Of a DNA stretch of 64,000 nt, positions 26,346 through 34,063 are shown piece by piece; within the stretch, counting starts at the first letter, position 1; every line of letters starts with the position of its first letter. Source of the stretch: CALLPQ01 sp039819545 (GTDB lineage: Bacteria > Pseudomonadota > Alphaproteobacteria > Caulobacterales > Parvularculaceae); NCBI GenBank assembly GCA_039819545.1, contig JBCBRS010000004.1, forward strand, positions 124,001-188,000, given 5' to 3'. The notes under the pieces were generated by a model. It had not been told where the DNA came from and searched no databases. It was given only the letters and a program-made list of their open reading frames with translations. The position numbers and the translations under genes were made by a program.

Positions 26346-27290
26346 TCAAAACAAATTCAGGCCCACGCGGTCGGACAGCATTTCCAGCGCCAGCGTCCCC
26401 GCCAGCGAATTGCCCGCTTCGTTCAGGCCGGGGGACCAGACGGCGACTGTCCCCACATCGGGGATCACTGCCAGAATGCCGCCGCCGACCCCCGACTTCC
26501 CGGCGAGGCCGACGCGGAAGGCAAATTCACCGGAGCGGTCATAGTGCCCGCATAACATCATGATGGAATTAACGCGGTCCACCCGCTCGTGACTGGTGAT
26601 GCGGCGTCCCGCGCACGGGTCCTGCCCACCGCCAGCCAGAAACAGACCGGCACGCGCCAGCTGTTTCACACTCATTTCAAGGGCACACTGACGAAAATAG
26701 GTATCGAGCACCTCCGGCACGTCATTTTGAACAATGCCAAAGCTTTTCATGAAATAGGCCAGCGCCCGGTTGCGGTCGCCATAGGCCGCCTCTGATGCCG
26801 CAACTTCCGCATTCACGGCAATGCTTTTGCTTGCGGCACAGGTGTGGATAAAATCCGTAAGCCGATCAATACCCTGGGACGCACCACAATGGCTGATAAT
26901 GGTATCGGCAACAACGATGGCACCCGCATTGATAAACGGATTTCGCGGACGGCCCTCTTCCTTTTCCAACTGTACGACGGAGTTGAACGGCGATCCTGAA
27001 GGTTCCCGGCCCACACGGGCCCACAAATCCTCTCCCCCCATCTCCAGCGCCAGGACCAGAGAAAACACTTTTGACACAGACTGAATGGAAAACGGCGTAT
27101 CCCCCTCCCCCGCCGCAAAGGTCTCCCCCCGCAACGTGGTCAACGCAATCGCGAACGCATCGGCGCGCTGCGACGCGAGCGCCGGGATATAGGTGGCAAC
27201 CTTGCCCTTGGTCAGGTGCGGGCAAATATCATCGGCAACGCCATCAAGCTCAGCCTGAAAATCCACATGGGAAAACGTATCTAGGCGCAT
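26346..27290 (-). CDS. glsA: Glutaminase
   Basis: Hydrolyses glutamine to glutamate and ammonia. 314 residues, the usual length. Serine-dependent beta-lactamase-like fold: nucleophile and base SVSK at 71-74, FSIQSVSKVFSLVLALE around them, PFNSVVQLE, NPFINAGAI (about 117-125), and the C-terminal AGKSGVGGGILAVIPD. ATG at 27290. It runs with the MAPEG gene upstream (gap 54 bp), but there is no functional link I can name. No glutaminase regulator is adjacent. Confidence 0.95.
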   Translation of the reverse strand: MRLDTFSHVDFQAELDGVADDICPHLTKGKVATYIPALASQRADAFAIALTTLRGETFAAGEGDTPFSIQSVSKVFSLVLALEMGGEDLWARVGREPSGSPFNSVVQLEKEEGRPRNPFINAGAIVVADTIISHCGASQGIDRLTDFIHTCAASKSIAVNAEVAASEAAYGDRNRALAYFMKSFGIVQNDVPEVLDTYFRQCALEMSVKQLARAGLFLAGGGQDPCAGRRITSHERVDRVNSIMMLCGHYDRSGEFAFRVGLAGKSGVGGGILAVIPDVGTVAVWSPGLNEAGNSLAGTLALEMLSDRVGLNLF

Positions 27291-27344
27291 GATATCTGTG
27301 TCGCGCGTCTTGATTGGGATCGCAAGCCTAGCGCCCTCCCCGTC

Positions 27345-27740
27345 TCACGACGCAAACGCTCCGAGCATATATTGGCCGGCGGCGATCCCCGCCAGTAGAA
27401 GCAAGAGAATGAAGGTTATCAGGGTACCCAATACCCGGAATATCATGGGCGCGTGTTCACTGGCAAAGCCGATAAAATGGAGCACCCGGCCGATAAGAAT
27501 GCTGGCGCCCATGGCGTGGAGCGCCCACACCGGAAACTGGTTCATTTCGATGATTGCCAATAGCAAGAGGAGAAGCGGCGTATATTCCGCGAAATTTGCC
27601 TGTACCCGCATGGCGCGCTCAAGATCGGGATTGTTTCCTGTCCCGACAGAAATTTTGTTGCGCCGACGATGACCGATAATGCGGACCGATAAAAAGACAA
27701 ACAGGAGGGCAGCAAGGCCTGCGTACAATCCGGTGATCAT
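27345..27740 (-). CDS. MAPEG family membrane protein
   Basis: 131 residues with four membrane helices. The family signature is clear: ERAMRVQANFAEYTPLLLLLL (positions about 40-60) with the conserved Arg-x-x-x-N-x-x-E, then GRVLHFIGF. MAPEG proteins include glutathione S-transferases and peroxidases of the membrane, and bacterial members are mostly uncharacterised. ATG at 27740 after AGGAGCTTCC. Probably co-transcribed with glsA. Confidence 0.9.
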   Translation of the reverse strand: MITGLYAGLAALLFVFLSVRIIGHRRRNKISVGTGNNPDLERAMRVQANFAEYTPLLLLLLAIIEMNQFPVWALHAMGASILIGRVLHFIGFASEHAPMIFRVLGTLITFILLLLLAGIAAGQYMLGAFAS

Positions 27741-27925
27741 GGAAGCTCCTAAGGTGACGTGGGACAGTGACGTAAGTGGTGATGCCCTTCAAGGGTCGGG
27801 CCATCGGGCCGTGACCTGGGCTGGCTCCAGCATCTCCTTACATCGATTGAACGCGCTTGGCGATGCCGCGGTGTTACTGGCCCGTCATATTGAAATGTCA
27901 TCCTTGAGAGGACGGAGGACTGACC

Positions 27926-29017
27926 ATGATGAGATTTCTACTTTTGGCAACGCTATTAACGCTCAGCGCCTGCGCCACCGATCAACCGCAGCAAGCTGCA
28001 TCGTTGGCGCTGCAAACCGCAAAAATTGAAATCAGCGATCTGGGGTCACAACATGGCCCCGAAAAACCGTGGACGTCGCTTGATGTTAAAGACGGGCCAG
28101 AGCGGTTTTCCTTTGCCGTGATCACCGATCGCACCGGCGGCGAGCGCAAGGGCAAGTTTGGCCCCTTCATGGAGAAGGTCAATCTGATGCAGCCTGCCTT
28201 TGTCATGAGCGTGGGCGACCTTATTGAGGGCTACACGCAGGATGCCGCGCAGATTGAAACCGAATGGGTGGAATTTGACGGTTTTGTCGATACGCTGGAT
28301 GCGCCCTTTTTCTATGTGGCGGGCAATCACGATTATATGAATGCGCAGATGGAGGAAGCCTGGCGCACGCGCTTTGGTGCCAGCTACTACCATTTTCTGT
28401 ATAAGGATGTTCTGTTTCTGGTGCTGAACAGCGAGCTGTTGGATATCCACCCGGACGGACCGGACAAAACCGGCGGGCCGGGGCATGCAGAGTGGCACGC
28501 GACGGTGGATCGTCAGGCCAAACGCGATGCGCAATTTGCCTATGCCAAAGACGTGTTGGCCAAAAACCCGGATGTGCGCTGGACCTTTTTGTTTGTACAC
28601 AAACCGTTCTGGCGCGAGGGGTGGGAACTGCCGCCCCGGGTCCCCGGCGGGGAGTGGGGCGACTGGGACCTCAGCGACTACCCCGTGGCGGGGCCATGGC
28701 CGATATCGGATGCGAAAACCGACGACTGGGCCGCGCTGGAAGGGCTATTGGCCGCGCGTGATTACACGGTTTTTGCCGGTCATCGGCACACCTATCACTA
28801 TGAGGGCGAACAGGTTGGTCCGCACACCCACGACAAGATCACGCTCGCGACGACCGGCGGCACCAGCAATCTGCGCGGCCCCGCCTATGGCGAGTTTGAC
28901 CAGATGGCGTGGATCACCATGACCAATGCGGGCCCGGTAATCGCCAATGTGGGCCTGGAAGCGGTGCTGCCGAAGGATCTGGAAACACCAAAGGCGAGGC
29001 CATGGTGGGTGGAGTGA
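27926..29017 (+). CDS. Lipoprotein metallophosphoesterase
   Basis: 363-residue calcineurin-like phosphoesterase anchored as a lipoprotein. Lipobox LSAC with Cys at about 16. The metal motifs are present: ITDRTGG (the first motif has Arg in place of the usual His, a known branch), GDLIEG, GNHD and GHRHTYHY. A conserved HKPFWREGWELP separates the third and fourth motifs. Substrate unknown; protein or nucleotide phosphates and phospholipids are possible. Two possible ATGs adjoin at 27926 and 27929, behind GAGGACGGAGG. Monocistronic, with an intergenic stretch of repeats after it. Confidence 0.9.
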   Translation: MMRFLLLATLLTLSACATDQPQQAASLALQTAKIEISDLGSQHGPEKPWTSLDVKDGPERFSFAVITDRTGGERKGKFGPFMEKVNLMQPAFVMSVGDLIEGYTQDAAQIETEWVEFDGFVDTLDAPFFYVAGNHDYMNAQMEEAWRTRFGASYYHFLYKDVLFLVLNSELLDIHPDGPDKTGGPGHAEWHATVDRQAKRDAQFAYAKDVLAKNPDVRWTFLFVHKPFWREGWELPPRVPGGEWGDWDLSDYPVAGPWPISDAKTDDWAALEGLLAARDYTVFAGHRHTYHYEGEQVGPHTHDKITLATTGGTSNLRGPAYGEFDQMAWITMTNAGPVIANVGLEAVLPKDLETPKARPWWVE

Positions 29018-29199
29018 GATAATGCGCCGGACGCTACGAGGAGAGGGCTCCTGTGATGGCGCTGGTTTATCCTCATCGCCCTGCATATCTGGATCAGTAT
29101 CAACAACCTTGTATTGGTGCCCGTTATATCCCCGCCACGCTGATGCTGGGCCTCCATCGTCCCTCTACGTGCACTTGCCCTGCGGGCGGGTCCGCAATT

Positions 29200-29373
29200 T
29201 CACCAAATACAGCTTCGAAATTCTTCATCAGGATCTCCCAATATCCACAGGCCCTCGAGAATCCTGTTCGCAATCCACGGCAAATGGTCATATGCGATAG
29301 CCTTGGCGAAGGATGGGGCCGATGATGAGGAGGGTTCAGCGGGCTCAGCCTCTTCATCGAGGAAGGCTTTCAT
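29200..29373 (-). CDS. Possible 57-residue hypothetical protein
   Basis: Minus-strand ORF with ATG at 29373 and TGA at 29200. It begins MKAFLDEEAEPAEPSSSSA and continues AYDHLPWIANRILEGLW and GDPDEEFRSCIW. The composition (acidic head, amphipathic tryptophan-rich helix) looks protein-like. There is no ribosome site and no known family. The rest of 29018-29412 shows nothing else I can support. Confidence 0.3.
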   Translation of the reverse strand: MKAFLDEEAEPAEPSSSSAPSFAKAIAYDHLPWIANRILEGLWILGDPDEEFRSCIW

Positions 29374-29412
29374 TCAAACACATATCCGACTGACCGCGTG
29401 GAAAGACCGAGC

Positions 29413-29440
29413 CATGGATCCCCGCCTGCGCGGGGATGAC
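29413..29440. repeat. GGGGATGAC palindrome left of GIY-YIG gene
   Basis: CATGGATCCCCGCCTGCGCG followed by GGGATGAC, an imperfect palindrome. It is the inverse of the 29818 element on the other side of the GIY-YIG gene and the same as the right half-unit in the 166-bp array. Confidence 0.8.
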
Positions 29441-29482
29441 ATTAAGAATAAAACGGAAGGGTACGTAAACAACCGGTCACTT

Positions 29483-29770
29483 TCAGTGATTGAGCTTTAA
29501 ATATAAATCATCCCAGTCTGGATTCATCGTCTCGATCAGATTGATCTTCCACTGACGATTCCATTTTTTCATTTGCTTTTCGCGCGTGATGGCTTCGTCT
29601 ATCCGATCATAGGGCTCGTAATAGACAAGTCTGTGTACCTGGTATTTTCGCGTGAAAACCGCGCCTTCGTCATTCCTGTGTTCGAACGTCCGCCGCGCAA
29701 TGTCGTTTGTCACGCCAATATAAAGTGTCCCGTTTTTCTGACTGGCAAGGATGTAGACAAAATATGTCAT
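29483..29770 (-). CDS. Small GIY-YIG endonuclease-like protein
   Basis: 95-residue stand-alone GIY-YIG domain of the UvrC/UPF0213 type. FVYILASQKNGTLYIGVTND gives the Y..L...G..YIG core, with RRTFEHRND after it (conserved Arg), YQVHRLVYYEPY, and EAITREKQMKKWNRQWK with the metal-binding Glu. Family members are nucleases; this small group is common in alphaproteobacteria and has no settled role. The gene is flanked by oppositely oriented copies of a GC-rich palindrome (29413-29440 and 29818-29845), an arrangement like REP-associated enzymes. Confidence 0.9.
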   Translation of the reverse strand: MTYFVYILASQKNGTLYIGVTNDIARRTFEHRNDEGAVFTRKYQVHRLVYYEPYDRIDEAITREKQMKKWNRQWKINLIETMNPDWDDLYLKLNH

Positions 29771-29817
29771 TACCTATTCTATCGCGCTCGACCATCGTTC
29801 TCAATTCCCGTTACACC

Positions 29818-30345
29818 GTCACCCCCGCGAAGGCGGGGGTCCATGATGAGATATCAGCCCTTAGGAAGCCTGTCCTCGCGGCGCACGATCACGCCCCAAA
29901 CTCCAATCATACCAATCGGATAAATAACGCTATGGATCCCCGCCTGCGCGGGGATGACGATGAGAATAAACGCCCCTCCACACCGTCACCCCCGCGAACG
30001 CGGGGGTCCATGATGAGATATCAGCCCTTAGGAAGCCTATCTTCGCGGCGCACGATCACGCCCCAAACTCCCATAATACCAATCGGGTAAATAACGCATG
30101 GATCCCCGCCTACGCGGGGATGACGATGAGAATAAACGCTCCTCCACACCGTCACCCCCGCGAACGCGGGGGTCCATGATGAGATATCAGCCCTTAGAAA
30201 GCCTATCCTCGCGGCGCACGATCACGCCCCAAACTCCCATCATACCAATCGGGTAAATAACGCATGGATCCCCGCCTACGCGGGGATGACGATAAGAATA
30301 AACACTCCTCCACACCGTCACCCCCGCGAAGGCGGGGGTCCATGA
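29818..30345. repeat. Tandem array: three 166-bp units plus a partial fourth
   Basis: Units start with GTCACCCCCGCGAAGGCGGG at 29818, 29985, 30151 and 30317, giving periods of 167, 166 and 166. Each unit has this palindrome, about 95 bp of conserved spacer, the inverted palindrome CATGGATCCCCGCCTRCGCG plus GGGATGAC, and a 30-bp tail. The fourth copy stops after its first palindrome. Spacer differences between units are few. This is not a CRISPR array: the spacers are conserved and the period is too long. Confidence 0.92.
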
Positions 30346-30455
30346 TGCAGCGTGCACGGCTACTCCGAATTATTCACATGGAAATCGAATTCATCTGCCA
30401 ATTGCCCGACAGAGTTAGTTTGCCATCCAATCTTCGGACCAGCATGATTTACTGT

Positions 30456-30674
30456 CTATGCGATAAATTCGGCATCGGAGTCATCAATAATGAATTTGAA
30501 CCAGTCTTTATCACTTGAATTCCAAACAATATTGTTTGGAAATAATTTCTTGAGATATGGTGCACAACAAGCGATTTCGCACCGTATTTCTCCGAGAGAC
30601 TATTTCAAAAATCTAAGCCCCGCCAGCGTGGTTTCCACAATCACACTTGTGATGACTGGAAAAATCAGCGGCAT
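30456..30674 (-). pseudogene. 72-codon ORF interrupted by an amber codon
   Basis: Reading leftward from ATG 30674: MPLIFPVITSVIVETTLAGL RFLK, TAG at codon 25 (30600-30602), then SLGEIRCEIACCAPYLKKLF and DKDWFKFIIDDSDAEFIA to TAG. Both halves in the same frame look like genuine protein, with a helical membrane-like or buried segment first. The stop may be a recent inactivating mutation or marks an error. It follows the 110-aa gene by 36 bp. Family unknown. Confidence 0.4.
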
Positions 30675-30683
30675 TCCCGGTTA

Positions 30684-30712
30684 TGACCGCTTGAGTAATA
30701 CTCAAGTGGTCA
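30684..30712. promoter_or_regulatory. 13-bp inverted repeat at the end of the 110-aa gene
   Basis: TGACCGCTTGAGT AAT ACTCAAGTGGTCA has one mismatch in 13 pairs. It spans the stop codon of the leftward 110-aa gene. There is no T-run, so it is a weak terminator, an RNA stabiliser or an operator. Confidence 0.45.
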
Positions 30713-31042
30713 CAAATTATAATTGTGGAACGTCTCTGGCCAACCCAATAAAGGGGAATACTCCTCATCGAACGATTTCGGCCGAAGGATACCGGGAACA
30801 GCGCTATATAAATTCCGCAGAGATCGATTTATTTCGAGCGCTGACGACATTCCATCATCGTCGAGCGGCTCGCCGGGAATGTACCGCTCCTGAAGTCTTG
30901 CATGCACAATTGAAAGCGCCTCAGGAAACTCATCACCCATAAAATTTGATAAGTAAAGGATTGCGTGAGCGTTCTGAAACATAAGCTTAATGGTCTCGCG
31001 AGCTAGCGATTTATTAAAAATTTTCCTAAAGAGCTTTTTCAC
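30710..31042 (-). CDS. Hypothetical 110-aa protein at the end of the thiC operon
   Basis: 110 residues from a GTG that overlaps by one base the TAG of the thiC-tail copy (GTAGTG at 31045-31040), so translation is probably coupled. The N-terminus is basic (MKKLFRKIFNKSLARETIK); the middle LMFQNAHAILYLSNFMGDEF looks like a buried helix, followed by an acidic SFDEEYSPLLGW end. No signal peptide or family is recognised. It is base-poorer in GC than thiC, suggesting separate origin. Confidence 0.6.
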   Translation of the reverse strand: MKKLFRKIFNKSLARETIKLMFQNAHAILYLSNFMGDEFPEALSIVHARLQERYIPGEPLDDDGMSSALEINRSLRNLYSAVPGILRPKSFDEEYSPLLGWPETFHNYNL

Positions 31043-31146
31043 TACAGCCCCTCATTCGCTTTCTTCACCGCGTCCGCATCGTGGTAAGTCCCGCCGCCCA
31101 TTTCACGGTATTTCTCTGACATCTCGGCCATGCCTTTCTCGCTCAT
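31042..31146 (-). pseudogene. Duplicate of the thiC 3' end (34 codons)
   Basis: The frame MSEKGMAEMSEKYREMGGGT plus YHDADAVKKANEGL matches the end of ThiC (MSEKGMAEMSEKYKEMGSEL plus YLEADAVKKANEGL), with roughly three quarters base identity. Its ATG at 31146 overlaps the previous stop as ATGA, and its TAG overlaps the next GTG. It is a mini-ORF now, either the original thiC tail left after insertion of the kinase cassette or a diverged tail brought in with it. Confidence 0.85.
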
Positions 31147-31373
31147 TGGCGAACCTTGTCGATTCTGGCCATCGCCGCGTCGTACGCTTCTCGCGACAGG
31201 TAAAAATGCCCGCGGCGCAGATGGATTGGTCCGTGCATGGCGTCCCATGCGGCGCGACGGAGGACTTCGTCGATCAGTTCCGCATTGTCTGTGCGCTCAG
31301 AGTCAGGTTCGGCCGCAACTACTGGCGATTTTTTCGAATTTTCCATCTCGGCTTTCATAATGTGTCCATTCAT
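31143..31373 (-). CDS. Small partner protein of zeta-like kinase (possible antitoxin)
   Basis: 76 residues if it starts at 31373, or 67 from the ATG at 31346. Either start lies inside the 3' end of the kinase gene, so the two are translationally linked. Acidic N-terminal half (VVAAEPDSERTDNAELIDEV) then a helical basic half with RRAAWDAMHGPIHLRRGHFY and a C-terminal REAYDAAMARIDKV helix. Small proteins encoded directly beside zeta-type kinases are often their antitoxins or partners, but I recognise no epsilon-like motif. The function is inferred from position only. Confidence 0.6.
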   Translation of the reverse strand: MNGHIMKAEMENSKKSPVVAAEPDSERTDNAELIDEVLRRAAWDAMHGPIHLRRGHFYLSREAYDAAMARIDKVRQ

Positions 31374-31824
31374 CCGCTATCGGCTTATACCGTTTCTCAA
31401 AGTTGATCACACTTCGCGAAAAACGCCTCCGTAAATCCCCTTCCGGAATGTCGTGTCCTCCGCTTGCGACCCGTTTTTGTACGCGCCTGATTGAAGTCTC
31501 CACGGTTGGCAATTGTATATAATGAATAATCACAAAATATCCGAGATTTTTCGCATCCCTCATGGTTTTGACATATCCGAGGCCTGAAAACGTAGACTCA
31601 ATGATCAGGCTGCGTCGGTGTGCGAGTAGCGATTGCACCTGTTCAAGATGCCGACGGGCCGCCTGCAGGCCAGTCAACTGTGGTGATGCCAGACGCGCGC
31701 CCTCATCGACGTTTAAATAGATGTGAGAAGGCGTCACGAGCGGAACAAACTTGGTAGCAAATGTCGTCTTGCCCGCACCATTTGGTCCGGCAATGAAGAT
31801 CAGCTCTGGCGGCGCTTCGCTCAC
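31303..31824 (-). CDS. Zeta-toxin-like P-loop kinase
   Basis: 173 residues from GTG at 31824, overlapping the thiC stop as GTGA. Walker A GPNGAGKTT is at about 13-21. LNVDEGARLASP follows, with the family's acidic base position, then LIIESTFSGLGYVKTMRDAK, the segment VQKRVASGGHDIPEGDLRRR with Arg residues of the lid, and FSRSVINF. This is the zeta-toxin/UDP-GlcNAc kinase fold of the short proteobacterial type. Such kinases poison peptidoglycan precursor synthesis in toxin systems, but chromosomal homologues may have other substrates. It stands in the TPP-riboswitch operon directly after thiC, which is unusual. Confidence 0.88.
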   Translation of the reverse strand: MSEAPPELIFIAGPNGAGKTTFATKFVPLVTPSHIYLNVDEGARLASPQLTGLQAARRHLEQVQSLLAHRRSLIIESTFSGLGYVKTMRDAKNLGYFVIIHYIQLPTVETSIRRVQKRVASGGHDIPEGDLRRRFSRSVINFEKRYKPIADEWTHYESRDGKFEKIASSCGRT

Positions 31825-33716
31825 AATCCCTCATTTGCCTTTTTCACCGCGTCGGCTTCCAGATACAACTCACTGCCCATCTCTTTGTATTTCTCGCTCA
31901 TCTCGGCCATGCCTTTCTCTGACATATCCGCGAGGTCTTTTTTCTCGTTGTCTGACAACCCATCGGCGTAGTCGCGCACGTCCTGGGTGATCTTCATGGA
32001 GCAGAATTTTGGTCCGCACATGGAACAAAAATGCGCGACCTTGTGGGCTTCCTTGGGCAGGGTCTGGTCGTGATAGTCGCGGGCCGTTTCCGGGTCCAGC
32101 GCGAGATTAAACTGGTCCTCCCAGCGGAAATCAAACCGCGCGCGGCTGACCGCGTCGTCGCGGATTTGTGCTGCCGGGTGGCCTTTGGCCAGATCCGCCG
32201 CGTGGGCGGCTAGCTTGTAGGTGATCACGCCGACTTTCACGTCGTCACGGTCGGGAAGGCCGAGATGTTCCTTGGGCGTCACATAACACAACATCGCCGT
32301 GCCAAACCAGCCGATCATCGCCGCGCCAATACCGCTGGTGATATGGTCATAGCCGGGCGCAATATCGGTCGTCAGGGGCCCAAGCGTATAAAACGGCGCC
32401 TCGCCGCATTCACGCAGCTGTTTTTCCATATTCACCTTGATCTTGTGCATGGGCACATGGCCCGGCCCCTCGATCATCACCTGACAGCCATGATCCCACG
32501 CGACTTTCGTCAGTTCGCCAAGGGTTTCAAGCTCGGCAAATTGCGCGCGGTCATTGGCATCGGCAATGGAGCCGGGGCGCAAGCCATCCCCCAGCGAGAA
32601 GGTGACATCATAGCGGCGCATGATCTCACAAATCTCGGCGAAGTTTGTATACAGAAAGCTTTCGCGGTGATGGGCAAGGCACCATTTGGCCATGATCGAC
32701 CCGCCGCGCGACACGATTCCCGTCACTCGGTCGGCGGTGAGGTGAATATAGGGCAGGCGCACGCCCGCATGGATGGTGAAATAATCAACACCCTGCTCAC
32801 ACTGTTCAATCAGCGTGTCGCGATACACCTCCCAGGTGAGGTCTTCGGCAACGCCGTTCACCTTTTCTAGCGCCTGATAGATGGGCACGGTGCCAATGGG
32901 CACCGGCGAATTGCGGATGATCCATTCGCGGGTGTTGTGAATGTTGCGGCCGGTGGACAGGTCCATCACATTGTCCGCCCCCCAACGGGTGGCCCAGACC
33001 ATCTTGTCCACTTCTTCTTCGACCGAAGAGGTGACCGCCGAATTGCCGATATTGGCATTGATCTTGACCAGGAAGTTCCGCCCAATGATTTGCGGCTCAA
33101 GCTCCGGATGGTTGATATTGGACGGGATCACGGCGCGGCCTTTGGCCACCTCATCGCGGACGAATTCTGCCGTGATAAAGGCGGGGATCTCCGCGCCAAA
33201 ACTTTCGCCGGCATCAATACGTGCCTGTGCATCCTCGATCATCTCCTTGCGACCGAGGTTCTCGCGGATTGCGACATATTCCATCTCCCTGGTGATGATC
33301 CCGGCTCTGGCAAATTCCAGCTGGGTAATCGGCGCGTCGCCCGTCCCGCGCAGGGGCCTGTTGCGCACGGGGAATTCACGGGCCAGATGCTTGCCGGTTG
33401 CGCCGCCATTGTCTTCGGGTTTGACATCGCGGCCGTCATATTCTTCCACCCCGCCGCGCGCCAACACCCATGCGGTCCGCTTGCGCTCAAGGCCCTTTTC
33501 AACATCAATCGCAACGGCCGCGTCCGTGTACGGGCCGGTCGTATCATAGACGGGAACAGCGGGTTCGTCCGCTGACGGATGAAGGTCAATATAACGCACG
33601 GGCGCTGCCACATCATCAAACCGGTCGGACTGGACATAGACCTTGCAGCTGGCGGGCAGCGGGCCAGTGGTGACGTCCGGCGTTTTGAAGTCTGCCTGGG
33701 GGGTGTGTTTGTTCAT
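31821..33716 (-). CDS. thiC: Phosphomethylpyrimidine synthase
   Basis: Radical SAM enzyme converting aminoimidazole ribotide to hydroxymethylpyrimidine phosphate in thiamine synthesis. 631 residues, full length. NSAVTSSVEEEVDKMVWATR, DLSTGRNIHNTREWIIRNSP, GTVPIYQALEK, HAGVRLPY and SRGGSIMAKWCLAHH are family blocks. The C-terminal cluster motif CSMCGPKFC (CxxCx4C) is intact. The ATG overlaps the upstream gene's stop by 4 bp and the TGA overlaps the kinase GTG. Under control of the TPP riboswitch at 34448-34540, two genes upstream. Confidence 0.97.
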   Translation of the reverse strand: MNKHTPQADFKTPDVTTGPLPASCKVYVQSDRFDDVAAPVRYIDLHPSADEPAVPVYDTTGPYTDAAVAIDVEKGLERKRTAWVLARGGVEEYDGRDVKPEDNGGATGKHLAREFPVRNRPLRGTGDAPITQLEFARAGIITREMEYVAIRENLGRKEMIEDAQARIDAGESFGAEIPAFITAEFVRDEVAKGRAVIPSNINHPELEPQIIGRNFLVKINANIGNSAVTSSVEEEVDKMVWATRWGADNVMDLSTGRNIHNTREWIIRNSPVPIGTVPIYQALEKVNGVAEDLTWEVYRDTLIEQCEQGVDYFTIHAGVRLPYIHLTADRVTGIVSRGGSIMAKWCLAHHRESFLYTNFAEICEIMRRYDVTFSLGDGLRPGSIADANDRAQFAELETLGELTKVAWDHGCQVMIEGPGHVPMHKIKVNMEKQLRECGEAPFYTLGPLTTDIAPGYDHITSGIGAAMIGWFGTAMLCYVTPKEHLGLPDRDDVKVGVITYKLAAHAADLAKGHPAAQIRDDAVSRARFDFRWEDQFNLALDPETARDYHDQTLPKEAHKVAHFCSMCGPKFCSMKITQDVRDYADGLSDNEKKDLADMSEKGMAEMSEKYKEMGSELYLEADAVKKANEGL

Positions 33717-34048
33717 GATGATTTCTTTGCTTTCTGTGCACGTTTTTTCGTCGATTTCTTCGCGGAACCTGAGGGTGCCTCTTTGGCCATTTCCTCAAGG
33801 TTATTTAAGAATTGATCCATTGCCATCATCGTGTCGTCGTCAGCTAAGTCGGGCAAAGAATTCGCGGCAGTCATAAAGGCGTTGAGGTTCGCCGCACTTG
33901 CCTGAACACAAGCACCAACCAGCATCGGGTTACGTTCAGCGTATCCTTCGCCAAAAACGTGATCGATTGCGGACTTTGCTGCGACCAAAAAATCAAATGT
34001 ATAGGAGAATGCAGTTTGCCCCGCACCCTGATCAAAATCATCGTCCAT
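33713..34048 (-). CDS. Hypothetical 111-aa protein in thiC operon
   Basis: 111 residues, acidic N-terminus (MDDDFDQGAGQTAFSYTFDF), a helical middle (GACVQASAANLNAFMTAANS) and a Lys-rich tail (AKKSTKKRAQKAKKSS). The ending overlaps the thiC ATG by 4 bp and the start lies 15 bp after the MmcQ-like gene. The phasin-like helical composition and Lys-rich tail suggest a polymer- or nucleic-acid-binding protein, but this is only composition. I do not recognise a family. Confidence 0.7.
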   Translation of the reverse strand: MDDDFDQGAGQTAFSYTFDFLVAAKSAIDHVFGEGYAERNPMLVGACVQASAANLNAFMTAANSLPDLADDDTMMAMDQFLNNLEEMAKEAPSGSAKKSTKKRAQKAKKSS

Positions 34049-34063
34049 ATGAGTTATTGCTCC

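Noticed and set aside
27679..28029. 116-codon ORF overlapping the lipoprotein phosphoesterase start
   Set aside because: The lipobox frame at 27926 with a strong ribosome site is clearly the real gene.
29818..30345. Repeat array as CRISPR
   Set aside because: Period of 166 bp, spacers almost identical between units, and no cas genes. It is a tandem repeat of palindromic units.
30490..30942. 150-codon plus-strand ORF
   Set aside because: Its minus-strand counterparts (110-aa gene and the interrupted frame) have better protein-like content and are chained by overlaps to thiC.
32265..33575. Plus-strand ORFs across thiC
   Set aside because: thiC is certain on the minus strand with full motifs; these are shadows.
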